Shown here: positions 32,429 through 39,979 of the stretch, piece after piece
How the letters are laid out: every line of letters begins with the position of its first letter
Numbering within the stretch: the first letter of the stretch is position 1
IMG/VR virus record: IMGVR_UViG_3300020020_000064
Location: 1-46,206 of that record
DNA length: 46,206 nt
From: a virus
Direction: 5' to 3' (one strand)
Translations under genes and position numbers: made by a program
The notes under the pieces: generated by a model
Database searches by the model: none
Told to the model about the DNA's origin: nothing
What the model saw: only the letters and a program-made list of their open reading frames with translations

Positions 32429-32538
32429 CTGAGATACTGAAGGTTCTTGAAGCTTACGTTGCTACTCCTGAGAATGGAGTAGTTCTCGAACTCACTCGCC
32501 CTGAAGTACGTGAGATTCTGGACTCACTTCATGACTGA
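32425..32538 (+). CDS. Very small protein
   Basis: 37 residues: begins with ATGA overlap and ends overlapping the next ATG by 8 bp, so the three frames are chained. Sequence begins MTEILKVLEAYVATPENG and is a helix plus a strand. Too short to classify; the two overlaps are the reason to believe it. Confidence 0.55.
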   Translation: MTEILKVLEAYVATPENGVVLELTRPEVREILDSLHD

Positions 32539-33031
32539 GCCAGAGATTTACAAAGTCCAGCACATAAATGTGGGACCGTTCCCGTTCTACATCTTCATTC
32601 ATGCCACCCATGAAGATTTTGTAAAGTATGGTAAGAAGCATGGTGGTAAGAAGAAGTGGGGAAAGGCTGATGCCATGACCTACATCCATACGAAACTTGG
32701 CATCACTCTCCATTTCGTAAAGGACAGGTTTCACATCGACCTCGTCGCACATGAAGCCACACATGCCGCCCTTTGGTCGCTCGATCGTGATGCCTGGCCT
32801 AAGAATCTAAAGGTCAAGCTCTTTAACCATCCCGAGAAGATAGCTGTCCGCGTTGGTTCTCTGACCGCGCTGATCTGGCTGATGCTTCCTGATTATCAGC
32901 AGAGAGGTGAAGAAGCTCAGGTCGCAGACTGGGTACAGCCCCCGTTTCACTTCGGTCCTGAGGGTGCCAGTCTGCCCGACTCTCACATCTACAGCACACC
33001 TACTGAAGAGGCGGGTTTGAATGGTCTCTAA
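32531..33031 (+). CDS. HExxH-containing protein, putative zinc metallopeptidase
   Basis: 166 residues; ATG 32531 overlaps the previous stop. Residues 74-78 are HEATH within DLVAHEATHAAL, the HExxH zinc site; a preceding GITLHFVKDRFHID strand completes the usual layout. It has no signal peptide, unlike the secreted enzyme at 29118. It directly precedes the primase-helicase, overlapping it by 11 bp. A cytoplasmic peptidase acting on a host or phage factor is possible. Confidence 0.6.
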   Translation: MTEPEIYKVQHINVGPFPFYIFIHATHEDFVKYGKKHGGKKKWGKADAMTYIHTKLGITLHFVKDRFHIDLVAHEATHAALWSLDRDAWPKNLKVKLFNHPEKIAVRVGSLTALIWLMLPDYQQRGEEAQVADWVQPPFHFGPEGASLPDSHIYSTPTEEAGLNGL

Positions 33032-35072
33032 GGCTTCTGCCGAGAAATCACTGCGTCTTATCTCACAAGCCTGGGGCCCTCAGTCTGGATATGTATTCTT
33101 TCCCTACATCGATCGTGAAGAACAACGTCGCACTGGTATCCGTCGGCAGGGATTCCATGAAGGTCCGTCGTTTTTCTGGCCGAAGGAACGTGAGCAGATC
33201 GTTGAACACTTCCTCGCTCACACTGCGCATGACCTGTACTGGACGGTGGGTATCTTCGAGTACCCCATCCGCCAGGAAGCCTATGCGATGGATGAGTACG
33301 CTCTATGGGCTGACCTCGACACCGCTGATCCGAACTACATTGATGAGTATCCGCCATCGATCGCATGGGAGACAAGCCCCGGATCATATCAGGCTCTCTG
33401 GCTTGCTCAGCGAGGCACAGGGTCATTCCAAGGTGCGTCATGGCCAGGCAATGAGAATCAGAAACTCACGTATTATGTAGAGGCTGACCCCTCAGGCTGG
33501 GACTTGGCGCAGCTTCTGCGTGTACCAGGGTTCGAGAATCACAAACCTGAGTATGAACAAGAAGATGGATCGTATCCCTCAGGTAAGATTCTCTGGGTTG
33601 ATGGGCCACGTTATGAACTGACGGATTTCTCAGAATTGCCTGATGTTCAGATCGGTGATGCTAAGCTCACTGATGCATTGGCTCAAGATATCGATGCCGT
33701 AGATAGGCTCGCAGTTATAGCTCGTGTCAAACTAAAGTTGAATCGAACAGCAAGGGAGTTGCTCAATGCCCGGGAAGCGTCGGGAGATAAGTCCGAGAGT
33801 CTCTGGTACCTTATCAGATGCCTTGCAGATGTGGGATGTTCAGTCAGCGAGATTGTGGCAATTGCCCGGGAGACTGTCTGGAACAAGTTCTCAGAAAGAC
33901 AGGACGAGCTTCGGAGGCTCATCGCTGAGGCGAGTAAGGCCATCGCCAAGCGCTCAGAAGAGACGGTTGCAAAGCTGGAGGGGGGAGTCGCTGACGCAGA
34001 TGAGATTGACCGCCCAGACCCGGAACGCCTCGGCTTCCTCCTCAAGAACATAAAGAAACCTAAGTATATAGTCAAAGATATACTAACGGAGGGTGCTTGT
34101 GGATTCATTGCTGGAGAACCTAAGTCGTATAAGTCTTGGCTCGGACTTGATCTGGCTTTCAGTGTTGCTACTGGTGCTGATTTTCTGGGTCATTTCAGAG
34201 TGGTCGACCCGGGACCTGTCCTCTACATTCAGGAGGAAGATCCGCCGGCTACGCTTAAGAATCGCTCGGCGAAGATCTGGGTCAACAAGGCGGTCGACAA
34301 GTTCGAACTGATCAAGGATGAAGGAGTCGCTGGTATCTGGTGGCTACCTCCAGAGCAGGAATCCAAGTTCGATCCGCCTGTCTATGCCATGCTACAGAAG
34401 GGATTCATCATCTCAGATGAAGCCTGGCAGCTATGGCTCGATGAGACCCTCGCTAAGGGGATGTCTGGAGAGCCGTACAAGCTCCTCATTATCGATACGC
34501 TGATGATGACAGCAGGAGATGTTGAGGAGAACAAGTCACAACAGATGACGAACCTGATCTTCCGTCCGCTGAAGGTCCTCTCAAGAAAGCATAACTGTGC
34601 CATCATTATCATCCACCACATGTCTAAAACCGAGAAGTCTCGACCTGGTCAACGGATGCTCGGGGCTGTCGCGAATCACGCTTGGGCGGAGGACAGTATC
34701 TACCTCTCACCTACGGGTGGGCACCACATTAGGCTTGACACTGAGTCTAAGACCATCCCGGGTAACGTATACCGTATTGACAACCTCAATAACCTCCAAT
34801 GGAATCCGACTGTTACTCATTGGGGCACCGACAATGAAGTGAACTCTGACAACCCCGCCGAGTATAAGTCCTATGAAACCAAGAAGATCACCGCTCGTGA
34901 TGAAACACTGAGGTTGCTTGAGCAGGGTCCTATGACAACCCAGGCCATCGCTGAAGCTCGAGGGGTATCTCGATCAGCTGTACATCGTCAACTCACGAGG
35001 CATCTTGAACAGGGAAGGTTGAAGCGACAGCAACTACCTGATGGTAGTAATAAGTGGTTCCTTAAGGAGTAG
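33021..35072 (+). CDS. Primase-helicase fusion with C-terminal winged HTH
   Basis: 683 residues. Residues about 15-200 resemble a RepB-type/primase domain (ALWADLDTADP with D98 and D100; WETSPGSYQALWLAQRG). From about 345 an AAA_25/RepA-like ATPase follows: Walker A-like AGEPKSYKSW at about 364-373 and Walker B LLIIDTLMM near 487-495; KHNCAIIIIHHMSKTEKSRPGQRMLGA is the next family motif. The last 50 residues (MTTQAIAEARGVSRSAVHRQLTRH) form a winged HTH. It likely starts replication, perhaps at the repeats just downstream. Confidence 0.85.
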   Translation: MVSKASAEKSLRLISQAWGPQSGYVFFPYIDREEQRRTGIRRQGFHEGPSFFWPKEREQIVEHFLAHTAHDLYWTVGIFEYPIRQEAYAMDEYALWADLDTADPNYIDEYPPSIAWETSPGSYQALWLAQRGTGSFQGASWPGNENQKLTYYVEADPSGWDLAQLLRVPGFENHKPEYEQEDGSYPSGKILWVDGPRYELTDFSELPDVQIGDAKLTDALAQDIDAVDRLAVIARVKLKLNRTARELLNAREASGDKSESLWYLIRCLADVGCSVSEIVAIARETVWNKFSERQDELRRLIAEASKAIAKRSEETVAKLEGGVADADEIDRPDPERLGFLLKNIKKPKYIVKDILTEGACGFIAGEPKSYKSWLGLDLAFSVATGADFLGHFRVVDPGPVLYIQEEDPPATLKNRSAKIWVNKAVDKFELIKDEGVAGIWWLPPEQESKFDPPVYAMLQKGFIISDEAWQLWLDETLAKGMSGEPYKLLIIDTLMMTAGDVEENKSQQMTNLIFRPLKVLSRKHNCAIIIIHHMSKTEKSRPGQRMLGAVANHAWAEDSIYLSPTGGHHIRLDTESKTIPGNVYRIDNLNNLQWNPTVTHWGTDNEVNSDNPAEYKSYETKKITARDETLRLLEQGPMTTQAIAEARGVSRSAVHRQLTRHLEQGRLKRQQLPDGSNKWFLKE

Positions 35073-35098
35073 CAAAAATAGTTATTGCTTTGGAATTG

Positions 35099-35135
35099 AT
35101 TAATTGCAATAATTAGGTGATGCATTAATTGCATT
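35099..35135. other. AT-rich direct repeat (candidate replication origin or operator)
   Basis: ATTAATTGCAAT (35099-35110) and ATTAATTGCATT (35124-35135) are near-identical and 25 bp apart; the 86 bp gap 35073-35158 is strongly AT-rich compared with its surroundings. It lies right after the primase-helicase-wHTH gene and before a wHTH-like gene. Confidence 0.5.
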
Positions 35136-35158
35136 GAAATTGAGCGAAAGGAATTACT

Positions 35159-35749
35159 ATGACGAAGTACACCATCACTCTCGAGCTAGAGGAGGGGGTG
35201 AATAAGGCAACAGGTGAAGCACGCAGTAGTGAGCAGATGGTCAAGTACATCCAGCTCTCGCTTCAGCAGGCGATCACGCGTGCCGATGTTCTGCTGCTTC
35301 GCGCTGATGTGAAGGAGGGTAAGGCATCGGCTGCTGGTGGCAGCACCGGGCGAACCAGTTCCACACGAGGTCGCAAGCCGACCAACCGCCCGAAGATCGA
35401 GCAGTGGATTCGGGAAAACGTGACCGCAGGACCCAGCACTCAGGGTACCTCCGGTCTCAACGGTGTGGATCACGAGGGCAAGCCTCTCATTGACTCGCCG
35501 AACCGGGTCTACATCCACCGACTCATGGCCGACCCGCCTGAGGGCACTGGGGTCAGCATGCTGGGTATCCAAAAGGTGCTCGCTGAACTCGATGCCGAGG
35601 GCTACCTCGAGCGAGGATTCGCTGCTGGTGCCCCCTTCTACGAACTGATCCGCCCTCTCGAGGAGCCGGGCATGGTAGGAATTCGAGGTCGGGAATGGGA
35701 TGAGGGAGCGACACCTCGCGAACTCAACATGGATATCGAGGAGGACTGA
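35159..35749 (+). CDS. Putative winged-HTH DNA-binding protein
   Basis: 196 residues, with GAAAGGA before the ATG. Residues about 60-85 are a Ser/Arg/Lys-rich linker (TGRTSSTRGRKPTNRPK); residues about 75-175 contain IEQWIRENV and SMLGIQKVLAELDAEGYLERGF…FYELIRP, the helix-turn-helix-wing look. Probably binds DNA near the AT-rich repeats upstream. Inference. Confidence 0.65.
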   Translation: MTKYTITLELEEGVNKATGEARSSEQMVKYIQLSLQQAITRADVLLLRADVKEGKASAAGGSTGRTSSTRGRKPTNRPKIEQWIRENVTAGPSTQGTSGLNGVDHEGKPLIDSPNRVYIHRLMADPPEGTGVSMLGIQKVLAELDAEGYLERGFAAGAPFYELIRPLEEPGMVGIRGREWDEGATPRELNMDIEED

Positions 35750-35946
35750 TGGACCGTAGTTTCTACCAGAAAATGGTGGATGGCGCACAGGGACTCGAGG
35801 AACAACTGAATGATCCGACCACTACAGCAGCCGAGAAGGTTGCTGTGATCCAAGGAGTTCAACCAGTAGTTACTAGCTCTGCTCTTCTCTCAATCGCCTT
35901 CGACCTCCATCGCATTGCCAACCATCTAGATTCGAGGACAGAGTGA
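35749..35946 (+). CDS. Hypothetical protein
   Basis: 65 residues, TGATG overlap with the gene before. Helical, acidic (LEEQLNDPTTTAAEKVAVIQGV). No family recognised. Confidence 0.6.
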   Translation: MDRSFYQKMVDGAQGLEEQLNDPTTTAAEKVAVIQGVQPVVTSSALLSIAFDLHRIANHLDSRTE

Positions 35947-36161
35947 TGGGTGATGAAGAGCCGGTGTATCTCGACCCAGTGAGTATCGCGGATATGCTTT
36001 GCGACCAGTTCCAGATGTTCACCGAGGAAGGCGGCAACGATCTTCAGGGTGAATACGTAGATGAGGTAACATTGGGTGGTCGAGTCGTCACGGTCGAGTG
36101 GAGCAACGGTCAGCGATTCCAGGTTGAGGTCTGGGCTCTACCCTCAATGAAAGACCTGTGA
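35946..36161 (+). CDS. Hypothetical acidic protein
   Basis: 71 residues; ATG 35946 overlaps the previous stop. Strongly acidic (EEPVYLDPVSIADML) with a beta-like end (GRVVTVEWSNGQRFQVEVW). Unrecognised. Confidence 0.6.
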   Translation: MGDEEPVYLDPVSIADMLCDQFQMFTEEGGNDLQGEYVDEVTLGGRVVTVEWSNGQRFQVEVWALPSMKDL

Positions 36162-36385
36162 TGCAGATCCAAAAGACTGTTCATGCTGATGTTTACAACA
36201 AGCTGAAGCGGCTCTATGGAGTGCATGTCGATCAAATTCAGCTACTCTCGCGGCCTATTCAGGGCACCGATAGCACTGAGTACTCGGCAACATGCAGCGA
36301 GCATGGGGTAATCAGCGAGTGGACCAAGGACATCACGACGCGCACAGTGCTCGTGCGTGATCACCTTAAGGATCCCTATGGGTAG
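36161..36385 (+). CDS. Hypothetical protein
   Basis: 74 residues from ATG 36161 (GTG 36158 is also possible). Contains a central RPIQGTDSTEYSATCSEHG segment. No family recognised. Overlaps the next gene by 8 bp. Confidence 0.6.
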   Translation: MQIQKTVHADVYNKLKRLYGVHVDQIQLLSRPIQGTDSTEYSATCSEHGVISEWTKDITTRTVLVRDHLKDPYG

Positions 36386-36578
36386 GCGATGTGATGAGGG
36401 CAAGGTTCGGTATACTCATGCCGAGGCCACCAAAGTGATCATTGCTTGGAATTGGGCCCTCTGGAAGCGAGAGATGAAGGGGTTGACGGTTAAGAAACCA
36501 GCCCCCACCCGCGCTTATCGCTGTCCCTACTGCGGTCAGCATCACATCACTCAGCAACCGAAAAAGGGGAATGGCTAG
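36378..36578 (+). CDS. Small zinc-ribbon-like protein
   Basis: 66 residues; ATG 36378 overlaps the previous stop. AYRCPYCGQHHIT near the end matches the recurrent actinophage CPYCxxxHxT pattern, with a basic body (KREMKGLTVKKPAPTR). An RNA- or DNA-binding role is possible. Confidence 0.65.
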   Translation: MGRRCDEGKVRYTHAEATKVIIAWNWALWKREMKGLTVKKPAPTRAYRCPYCGQHHITQQPKKGNG

Positions 36579-36590
36579 GAGTACGATTAG

Positions 36591-36872
36591 ATGGTTAATT
36601 ATGTGAGGTTGTCGGACTTAGTAATTCGATGGCAACCTTTTCCTCGTGATTATCCTGAAACATGGCTTGCAACTGCTCGTCAGCAATGGACCTATGAACT
36701 CGACCACATGAAATGGTTACTTGAGAAAATGGTGGATCATGATGAGTGGGTGTTTGGTCCAGCCGAGTTGAGTAAGGTTACATGGACAGTCGGGGATGCC
36801 CATCATCGGATCAGTATTGCACTCGGGCTTGGCTGGCATCATCGATTCATTCCAGTAATTTGGGTCGACTAG
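36591..36872 (+). CDS. Hypothetical protein, ParB-like sequence
   Basis: 93 residues. DLVIRWQPFPRDYPETW and VGDAHHRISIALGLGWHHRFIPVI have the look of ParB/sulfiredoxin-like nucleotide-binding proteins (GxHR-type motif), but the protein is short. It ends the plus operon; the big hairpin follows. Confidence 0.5.
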   Translation: MVNYVRLSDLVIRWQPFPRDYPETWLATARQQWTYELDHMKWLLEKMVDHDEWVFGPAELSKVTWTVGDAHHRISIALGLGWHHRFIPVIWVD

Positions 36873-36885
36873 GAGTACGCTTTAA

Positions 36886-36936
36886 TCGCCCCGATTAGCC
36901 GGTCGATAAATTACGCGATCAGACTAATCGGGGCGA
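36886..36936. terminator. Bidirectional terminator, 13 bp perfect stem
   Basis: TCGCCCCGATTAG (36886-36898) and CTAATCGGGGCGA (36924-36936) are perfect complements separated by 25 nt. It stands between convergent genes (36591-36872 and 36956-37114). Confidence 0.8.
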
Positions 36937-36955
36937 ATAGCGTCATCTCTGACGG

Positions 36956-37114
36956 TCAGCGGGATCTGCTTGCAAGTGCGCGTCGATCGATCATCGCAAT
37001 CGAGTGGTTAAGAATCAGAGAAGCCGCCTTGATTCGAGTCTCGGCAGGAATGAGGCCTCTCTTATCCTCGGCAATGATCATCAGAGCCTTGATGGCTCTC
37101 TTCCTTTTACCCAT
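36956..37114 (-). CDS. Small basic protein
   Basis: 52 residues from ATG 37114, overlapping the previous stop by one base (TAATG). Basic N-terminus (MGKRKRAIKALMII) and helical; unrecognised. Last gene of the seven-gene minus operon 39003-36956. Confidence 0.6.
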   Translation of the reverse strand: MGKRKRAIKALMIIAEDKRGLIPAETRIKAASLILNHSIAMIDRRALASRSR

Positions 37115-37260
37115 TAGCTTCTCACCCACAGCTTGTCGAGGCAACTTACGTGAATTGCCCCTCGTTCGACCGTGTAACCCTGCGCATCCTTGACAAACGT
37201 ACTCACTCGCTCCTGGTTGGGCTGTACAGGCGTGCGACATAGTGAACATATGGGGTTCAT
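37114..37260 (-). CDS. Small zinc-type protein
   Basis: 48 residues; ATG 37260 overlaps the previous stop. CSLC near the N-terminus and IHVSC near the C-terminus give a possible zinc site. Too short to classify. Confidence 0.6.
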   Translation of the reverse strand: MNPICSLCRTPVQPNQERVSTFVKDAQGYTVERGAIHVSCLDKLWVRS

Positions 37261-37373
37261 TTTTGCTTCCTCGCTTGGTTGATGATAATGATGGCGATAC
37301 CTACCGCGAGCGCAAGCAGCACAATGCCGATGCCGATGGATAAGACCCAGGTGAAGAGGTCCCACGGATTCAT
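37257..37373 (-). CDS. Tiny single-pass membrane protein
   Basis: 38 residues with a strong GGAAGGAG ribosome site and ATGA overlaps at both ends. Residues about 8-30 are one hydrophobic segment (WVLSIGIGIVLLALAVGIA) with a short basic end (NQARKQK). Likely a membrane peptide; role unknown. Confidence 0.65.
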   Translation of the reverse strand: MNPWDLFTWVLSIGIGIVLLALAVGIAIIIINQARKQK

Positions 37374-37648
37374 GTTTCTATCTCCTTCCAAGTTTCTTCA
37401 ATTTCTGGCTGTTCTGAGGGCCACTCTCCCTTCCACATTGTCATACCTTGATAAACTCCTTGTACCGTGATGCGAGTAGGCGGCATATAAAAGGACGTGC
37501 TGAGGCGATCATCATAGATGGGGATGTAGTCCTGGTCAATATCAATCTCAGGATCCCAGATACGAAAAGCCATTCGTACATATCCCTCTGGGGTAGCTAC
37601 CTCGGCTAGTAAAACTGCCGTACCCATGCGAACTGGGATAGTGTGCAT
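37370..37648 (-). CDS. Hypothetical protein
   Basis: 92 residues; ATG 37648 overlaps the previous TAA. Beta-rich (AVLLAEVATPEGYVRMAFRIWDPEIDID). No family recognised. Translation-coupled on both sides. Confidence 0.6.
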   Translation of the reverse strand: MHTIPVRMGTAVLLAEVATPEGYVRMAFRIWDPEIDIDQDYIPIYDDRLSTSFYMPPTRITVQGVYQGMTMWKGEWPSEQPEIEETWKEIET

Positions 37649-38157
37649 TACAGCTCCTTGTCTACTGGGGCAGTCTCATTCCAATCCTCATACATGTGCT
37701 CTACGATGTCGGCACCCTCGATGATGTCGATGTCGTTGGGATCCACGATCGGGATATTGACCTGAGCCTGGTGAACATCGCCACTCTTGGACCCGTCTTC
37801 ATATCGTTGCTGCTCCTTATCCCACTCGCCATGATCGACATCCTGCGCACCTTCTGGTATGGTCATCTGCTCATGCGGGTCGTCGGTCTCAGTGACCGTG
37901 AGCAATGATCCGAATGCATCTGCCACGATCTGATGGTTCTTCTGCTCGGCCATGAGGTTTATCTTCAGCCACTTCTCCCGGAAGTCTGCGATATGCTGCA
38001 TAAGAGATATCACCTCTGCGGCGATTGCCTCCTGCTCAGTGGCCTGATGCCCCGGCGTATAGCCAGGCGCCCATGCAGACTGCACTAGCACGGGAGTGTT
38101 GCCCTTCCAGTTAACGACCCAGCTCTTGTAGTTGCTCTTATCATTCGGGCGAACCAT
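37648..38157 (-). CDS. Hypothetical acidic protein
   Basis: 169 residues from ATG 38157; the longer upstream frame lies inside the previous gene. The C-terminal half is acidic (PIVDPNDIDIIEGADIVEHM). I recognise no domain. The 17 bp overlap with the gene before supports the start. Confidence 0.6.
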   Translation of the reverse strand: MVRPNDKSNYKSWVVNWKGNTPVLVQSAWAPGYTPGHQATEQEAIAAEVISLMQHIADFREKWLKINLMAEQKNHQIVADAFGSLLTVTETDDPHEQMTIPEGAQDVDHGEWDKEQQRYEDGSKSGDVHQAQVNIPIVDPNDIDIIEGADIVEHMYEDWNETAPVDKEL

Positions 38158-38452
38158 TGTCTGCCTCTCTTTCTGCTTCTCGTGCGTCGAGTGCTGCGGC
38201 GATGAGTGCCCCTGCCTTCTCAAGGGCATGGTCGAGGGGCTCGGGCTTCCAAGTCGAGTGATGCCAGGGATAACCGACCTCATCGAGAGTCGGCAGCACC
38301 CCCTCCTCAGCCGATGAAACATACAACGTGTATGCTGTCGCTGCTGCCAGCAACTCCTGGCTTCGACCGATATCACCCTCAAGCGTGTAGCCCTCCTCAC
38401 GAATGTGACGACCGCGCTCGTTCACGATGCGACCTGCACCTGTTAATTCCAT
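38141..38452 (-). CDS. Hypothetical protein, phage ERGRHIREEGYT type
   Basis: 103 residues. The stretch IVNERGRHIREEGYTLEGD followed by LLAAATAYTLY is a small conserved phage motif seen in many actinophages and mobile elements, function unknown. TAATG junction with the preceding gene. Confidence 0.65.
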   Translation of the reverse strand: MELTGAGRIVNERGRHIREEGYTLEGDIGRSQELLAAATAYTLYVSSAEEGVLPTLDEVGYPWHHSTWKPEPLDHALEKAGALIAAALDAREAEREADNGSPE

Positions 38453-39003
38453 TAGCTTCTCCTTCTATACGGTGCCATTTTTGCTGCCTCTTTCTCACGT
38501 CTTAGGCGTGCCTGATCCAGATCATATGACTGTGCCATCTCCGCCTCCACGAACCCATCCACGACCTGTACCGCCGGGTCCTGGTTGTGGTATAGTGCCT
38601 CTTCTCGCCGACGTATCTGATCAGGTGTGGACCGAGGCGCATTAGCTCGCTCTGCCTCGTATAGCTTCTTCTCCTCAGCGTCTGCTCTTATCTGCTTCTG
38701 TATGCGAACTTGCTCATTTCTCAGCGATGTGTACTCAGCATCTCGCTCCGGCGTGACGTTACGGAATATCAGCGCCCAGAATATATCTAAGTGCTGCCCG
38801 TGGATGCGAACCTCATCGCCACGAGGCTTATGCTGCACGGGATGCCCCGACAGCTTCGCAAACTTCTTCACCATGCCAGGGTGACGAGCACTCTTTATCA
38901 GCAGTGTTATATATGGCCACCCCTGCGTCTTCAGCGAGAATATGCCAAAGCAACTCACAACGCCCGCAAGCCAGCCATTCTGCTCATCAGTTAAATGTTG
39001 CAT
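38452..39003 (-). CDS. Hypothetical protein with degenerate LAGLIDADG-like N-terminus
   Basis: 183 residues. WLAGVVSCFGIFSLKTQGWPY followed by SARHPGMVKKFAKLSG resembles the LAGLIDADG homing endonuclease fold, but the acidic catalytic residue of the first helix (usually D/E) is missing, so nuclease activity is unlikely. The second half is charged and helical. It is the first gene of the operon and would be leaderless from a -10 six bases upstream. Confidence 0.55.
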   Translation of the reverse strand: MQHLTDEQNGWLAGVVSCFGIFSLKTQGWPYITLLIKSARHPGMVKKFAKLSGHPVQHKPRGDEVRIHGQHLDIFWALIFRNVTPERDAEYTSLRNEQVRIQKQIRADAEEKKLYEAERANAPRSTPDQIRRREEALYHNQDPAVQVVDGFVEAEMAQSYDLDQARLRREKEAAKMAPYRRRS

Positions 39004-39009
39004 ATACCA

Positions 39010-39038
39010 ATGCTATCAGACCTGAATTCAGGATCTAA
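39010..39038 (-). promoter_or_regulatory. Leaderless promoter TTAGAT-17-TAGCAT with operator in spacer
   Basis: Minus strand: -35 39038-39033, -10 39015-39010, then 6 nt to the ATG at 39003. The spacer contains the perfect palindrome CCTGAATTCAGG (39021-39032), an ideal place for a repressor. Confidence 0.65.
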
Positions 39039-39049
39039 CCTCCCCATGC

Positions 39050-39066
39050 CCCTGACAGATTCAGGG
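39050..39066. promoter_or_regulatory. CCCTGA-cagat-TCAGGG inverted repeat
   Basis: Shares the CCTGA/TCAGG half sites with the spacer palindrome at 39021-39032 and lies a short way upstream of that promoter. A second partial copy (CTGAATTCAG) is at 40145-40154. Candidate second operator. Confidence 0.5.
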
Positions 39067-39113
39067 CTACCTCTCGCGCGCGTCCCCGCGGAATGAAATG
39101 AAAACCCCAGGGG

Positions 39114-39142
39114 TTGACAAGCTCGGTTTTCCCCTATAGGAT
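39114..39142 (+). promoter_or_regulatory. Strong promoter TTGACA-17-TAGGAT
   Basis: -35 39114-39119, -10 39137-39142. The first good gene lies 130 bp away (39273) and has a promoter of its own, so this one may make a short RNA of about 75 nt ending in the hairpin 39187-39221. Confidence 0.7.
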
Positions 39143-39186
39143 TTGTCTATCGCCCATGAGGCACAGATCACGACGAAACCTTATTG

Positions 39187-39221
39187 AGGGGCATATACCT
39201 AAAGCAAGGTCATATCCCCCT
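39187..39221 (+). other. Stem-loop, possible end of a short RNA or an attenuator
   Basis: AGGGGCATATACC pairs with GGTCATATCCCCCT with one mismatch and one bulge; loop TAAAGCAA. TTTAAG follows. It lies between the two promoters of the 39273 gene. Confidence 0.5.
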
Positions 39222-39237
39222 TTAAGTATAAGAAGCC

Positions 39238-39266
39238 TTGACCTTAGCTCTGCTCTATGATAGCCT
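39238..39266 (+). promoter_or_regulatory. Promoter TTGACC-17-TAGCCT, leaderless
   Basis: -35 39238-39243 and -10 39261-39266, followed by 6 nt to ATG 39273. The -10 is poor but the -35 and spacing are right. Confidence 0.6.
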
Positions 39267-39272
39267 CTATAT

Positions 39273-39905
39273 ATGAGCACACTAATAGCGAAACAACTAT
39301 TCACCCGAGGTGAAACTCTCCGCTCAGAGGAACCAGTCCTTTGGGCGGTTGTCCGTGGTCGTGGCGGATTGAGTCGCATCGCACTTCTTATCGGCTGGCC
39401 TGTTCACCGAGTCGAGCCCGAACTTCGAGCTTACATCGCAGACAATACTCTCAAGGTATCTTCAGGCAACGTTTATAACCTCGAGCAAACATCTCCTCGA
39501 TTCGAAGAACTCAGTCAGATGAAGGTTCTATACTTGGCCATCGAGAAGAAGGTTGCTGGCAACGACCTAGTGAACATAGATCCGAATGAACTCGCCAGTG
39601 CAACAAAGAAAGTCATACGAAAGGCTAGAGCTGATGCCATCAAAGAACGAGATAAGGATGTACTGACTGAGGTCCAATGGAGGACTCTGCTCAGTATCTG
39701 GGATAACTTTGGTGAGGCTGAGTTCCGTACGATAGAGCTCGCTAAGGCACAGGGGAGGACTAGCTCGGGCTATACTAAGGGCTATCTGGAGAACATCCAG
39801 CGAAGGGGACTACTCGAACTGTTAGGTCATGATCCGAGAACTGGGATGACTTGGATACTCACTGAGCATGGTGTGGAGCTAGCAAAGTCTGCGGAAAAAG
39901 GGTGA
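39273..39905 (+). CDS. Putative transcriptional regulator (wHTH-like)
   Basis: 210 residues. GLSRIALLIGWPVHRVEPELRAYIADN (about 31-57) and a C-terminal TEVQWRTLLSIWDNF…GYTKGYLENIQRRGLLELLG both look like winged-helix parts, with WILTEHGVELAK at the end as in MarR-type proteins. It is transcribed away from the minus operon, from a control region rich in operators, so it could be the regulator of that switch. Inference from layout. Confidence 0.55.
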   Translation: MSTLIAKQLFTRGETLRSEEPVLWAVVRGRGGLSRIALLIGWPVHRVEPELRAYIADNTLKVSSGNVYNLEQTSPRFEELSQMKVLYLAIEKKVAGNDLVNIDPNELASATKKVIRKARADAIKERDKDVLTEVQWRTLLSIWDNFGEAEFRTIELAKAQGRTSSGYTKGYLENIQRRGLLELLGHDPRTGMTWILTEHGVELAKSAEKG

Positions 39906-39963
39906 ACCCCTCTGATGGGCTTCACATTTGTCTGCCTGAGCCTCTGGTTGTTCGTCCACTGGT

Positions 39964-39979
39964 GGGCGGCAAGCCGCCC
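39964..39979 (+). terminator. GGGCGGC-aa-GCCGCCC hairpin
   Basis: Seven-base perfect arms (effective loop CAAG) 58 bp after the regulator stop. There is no T-run, so rho-independent termination is not certain. Confidence 0.5.
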
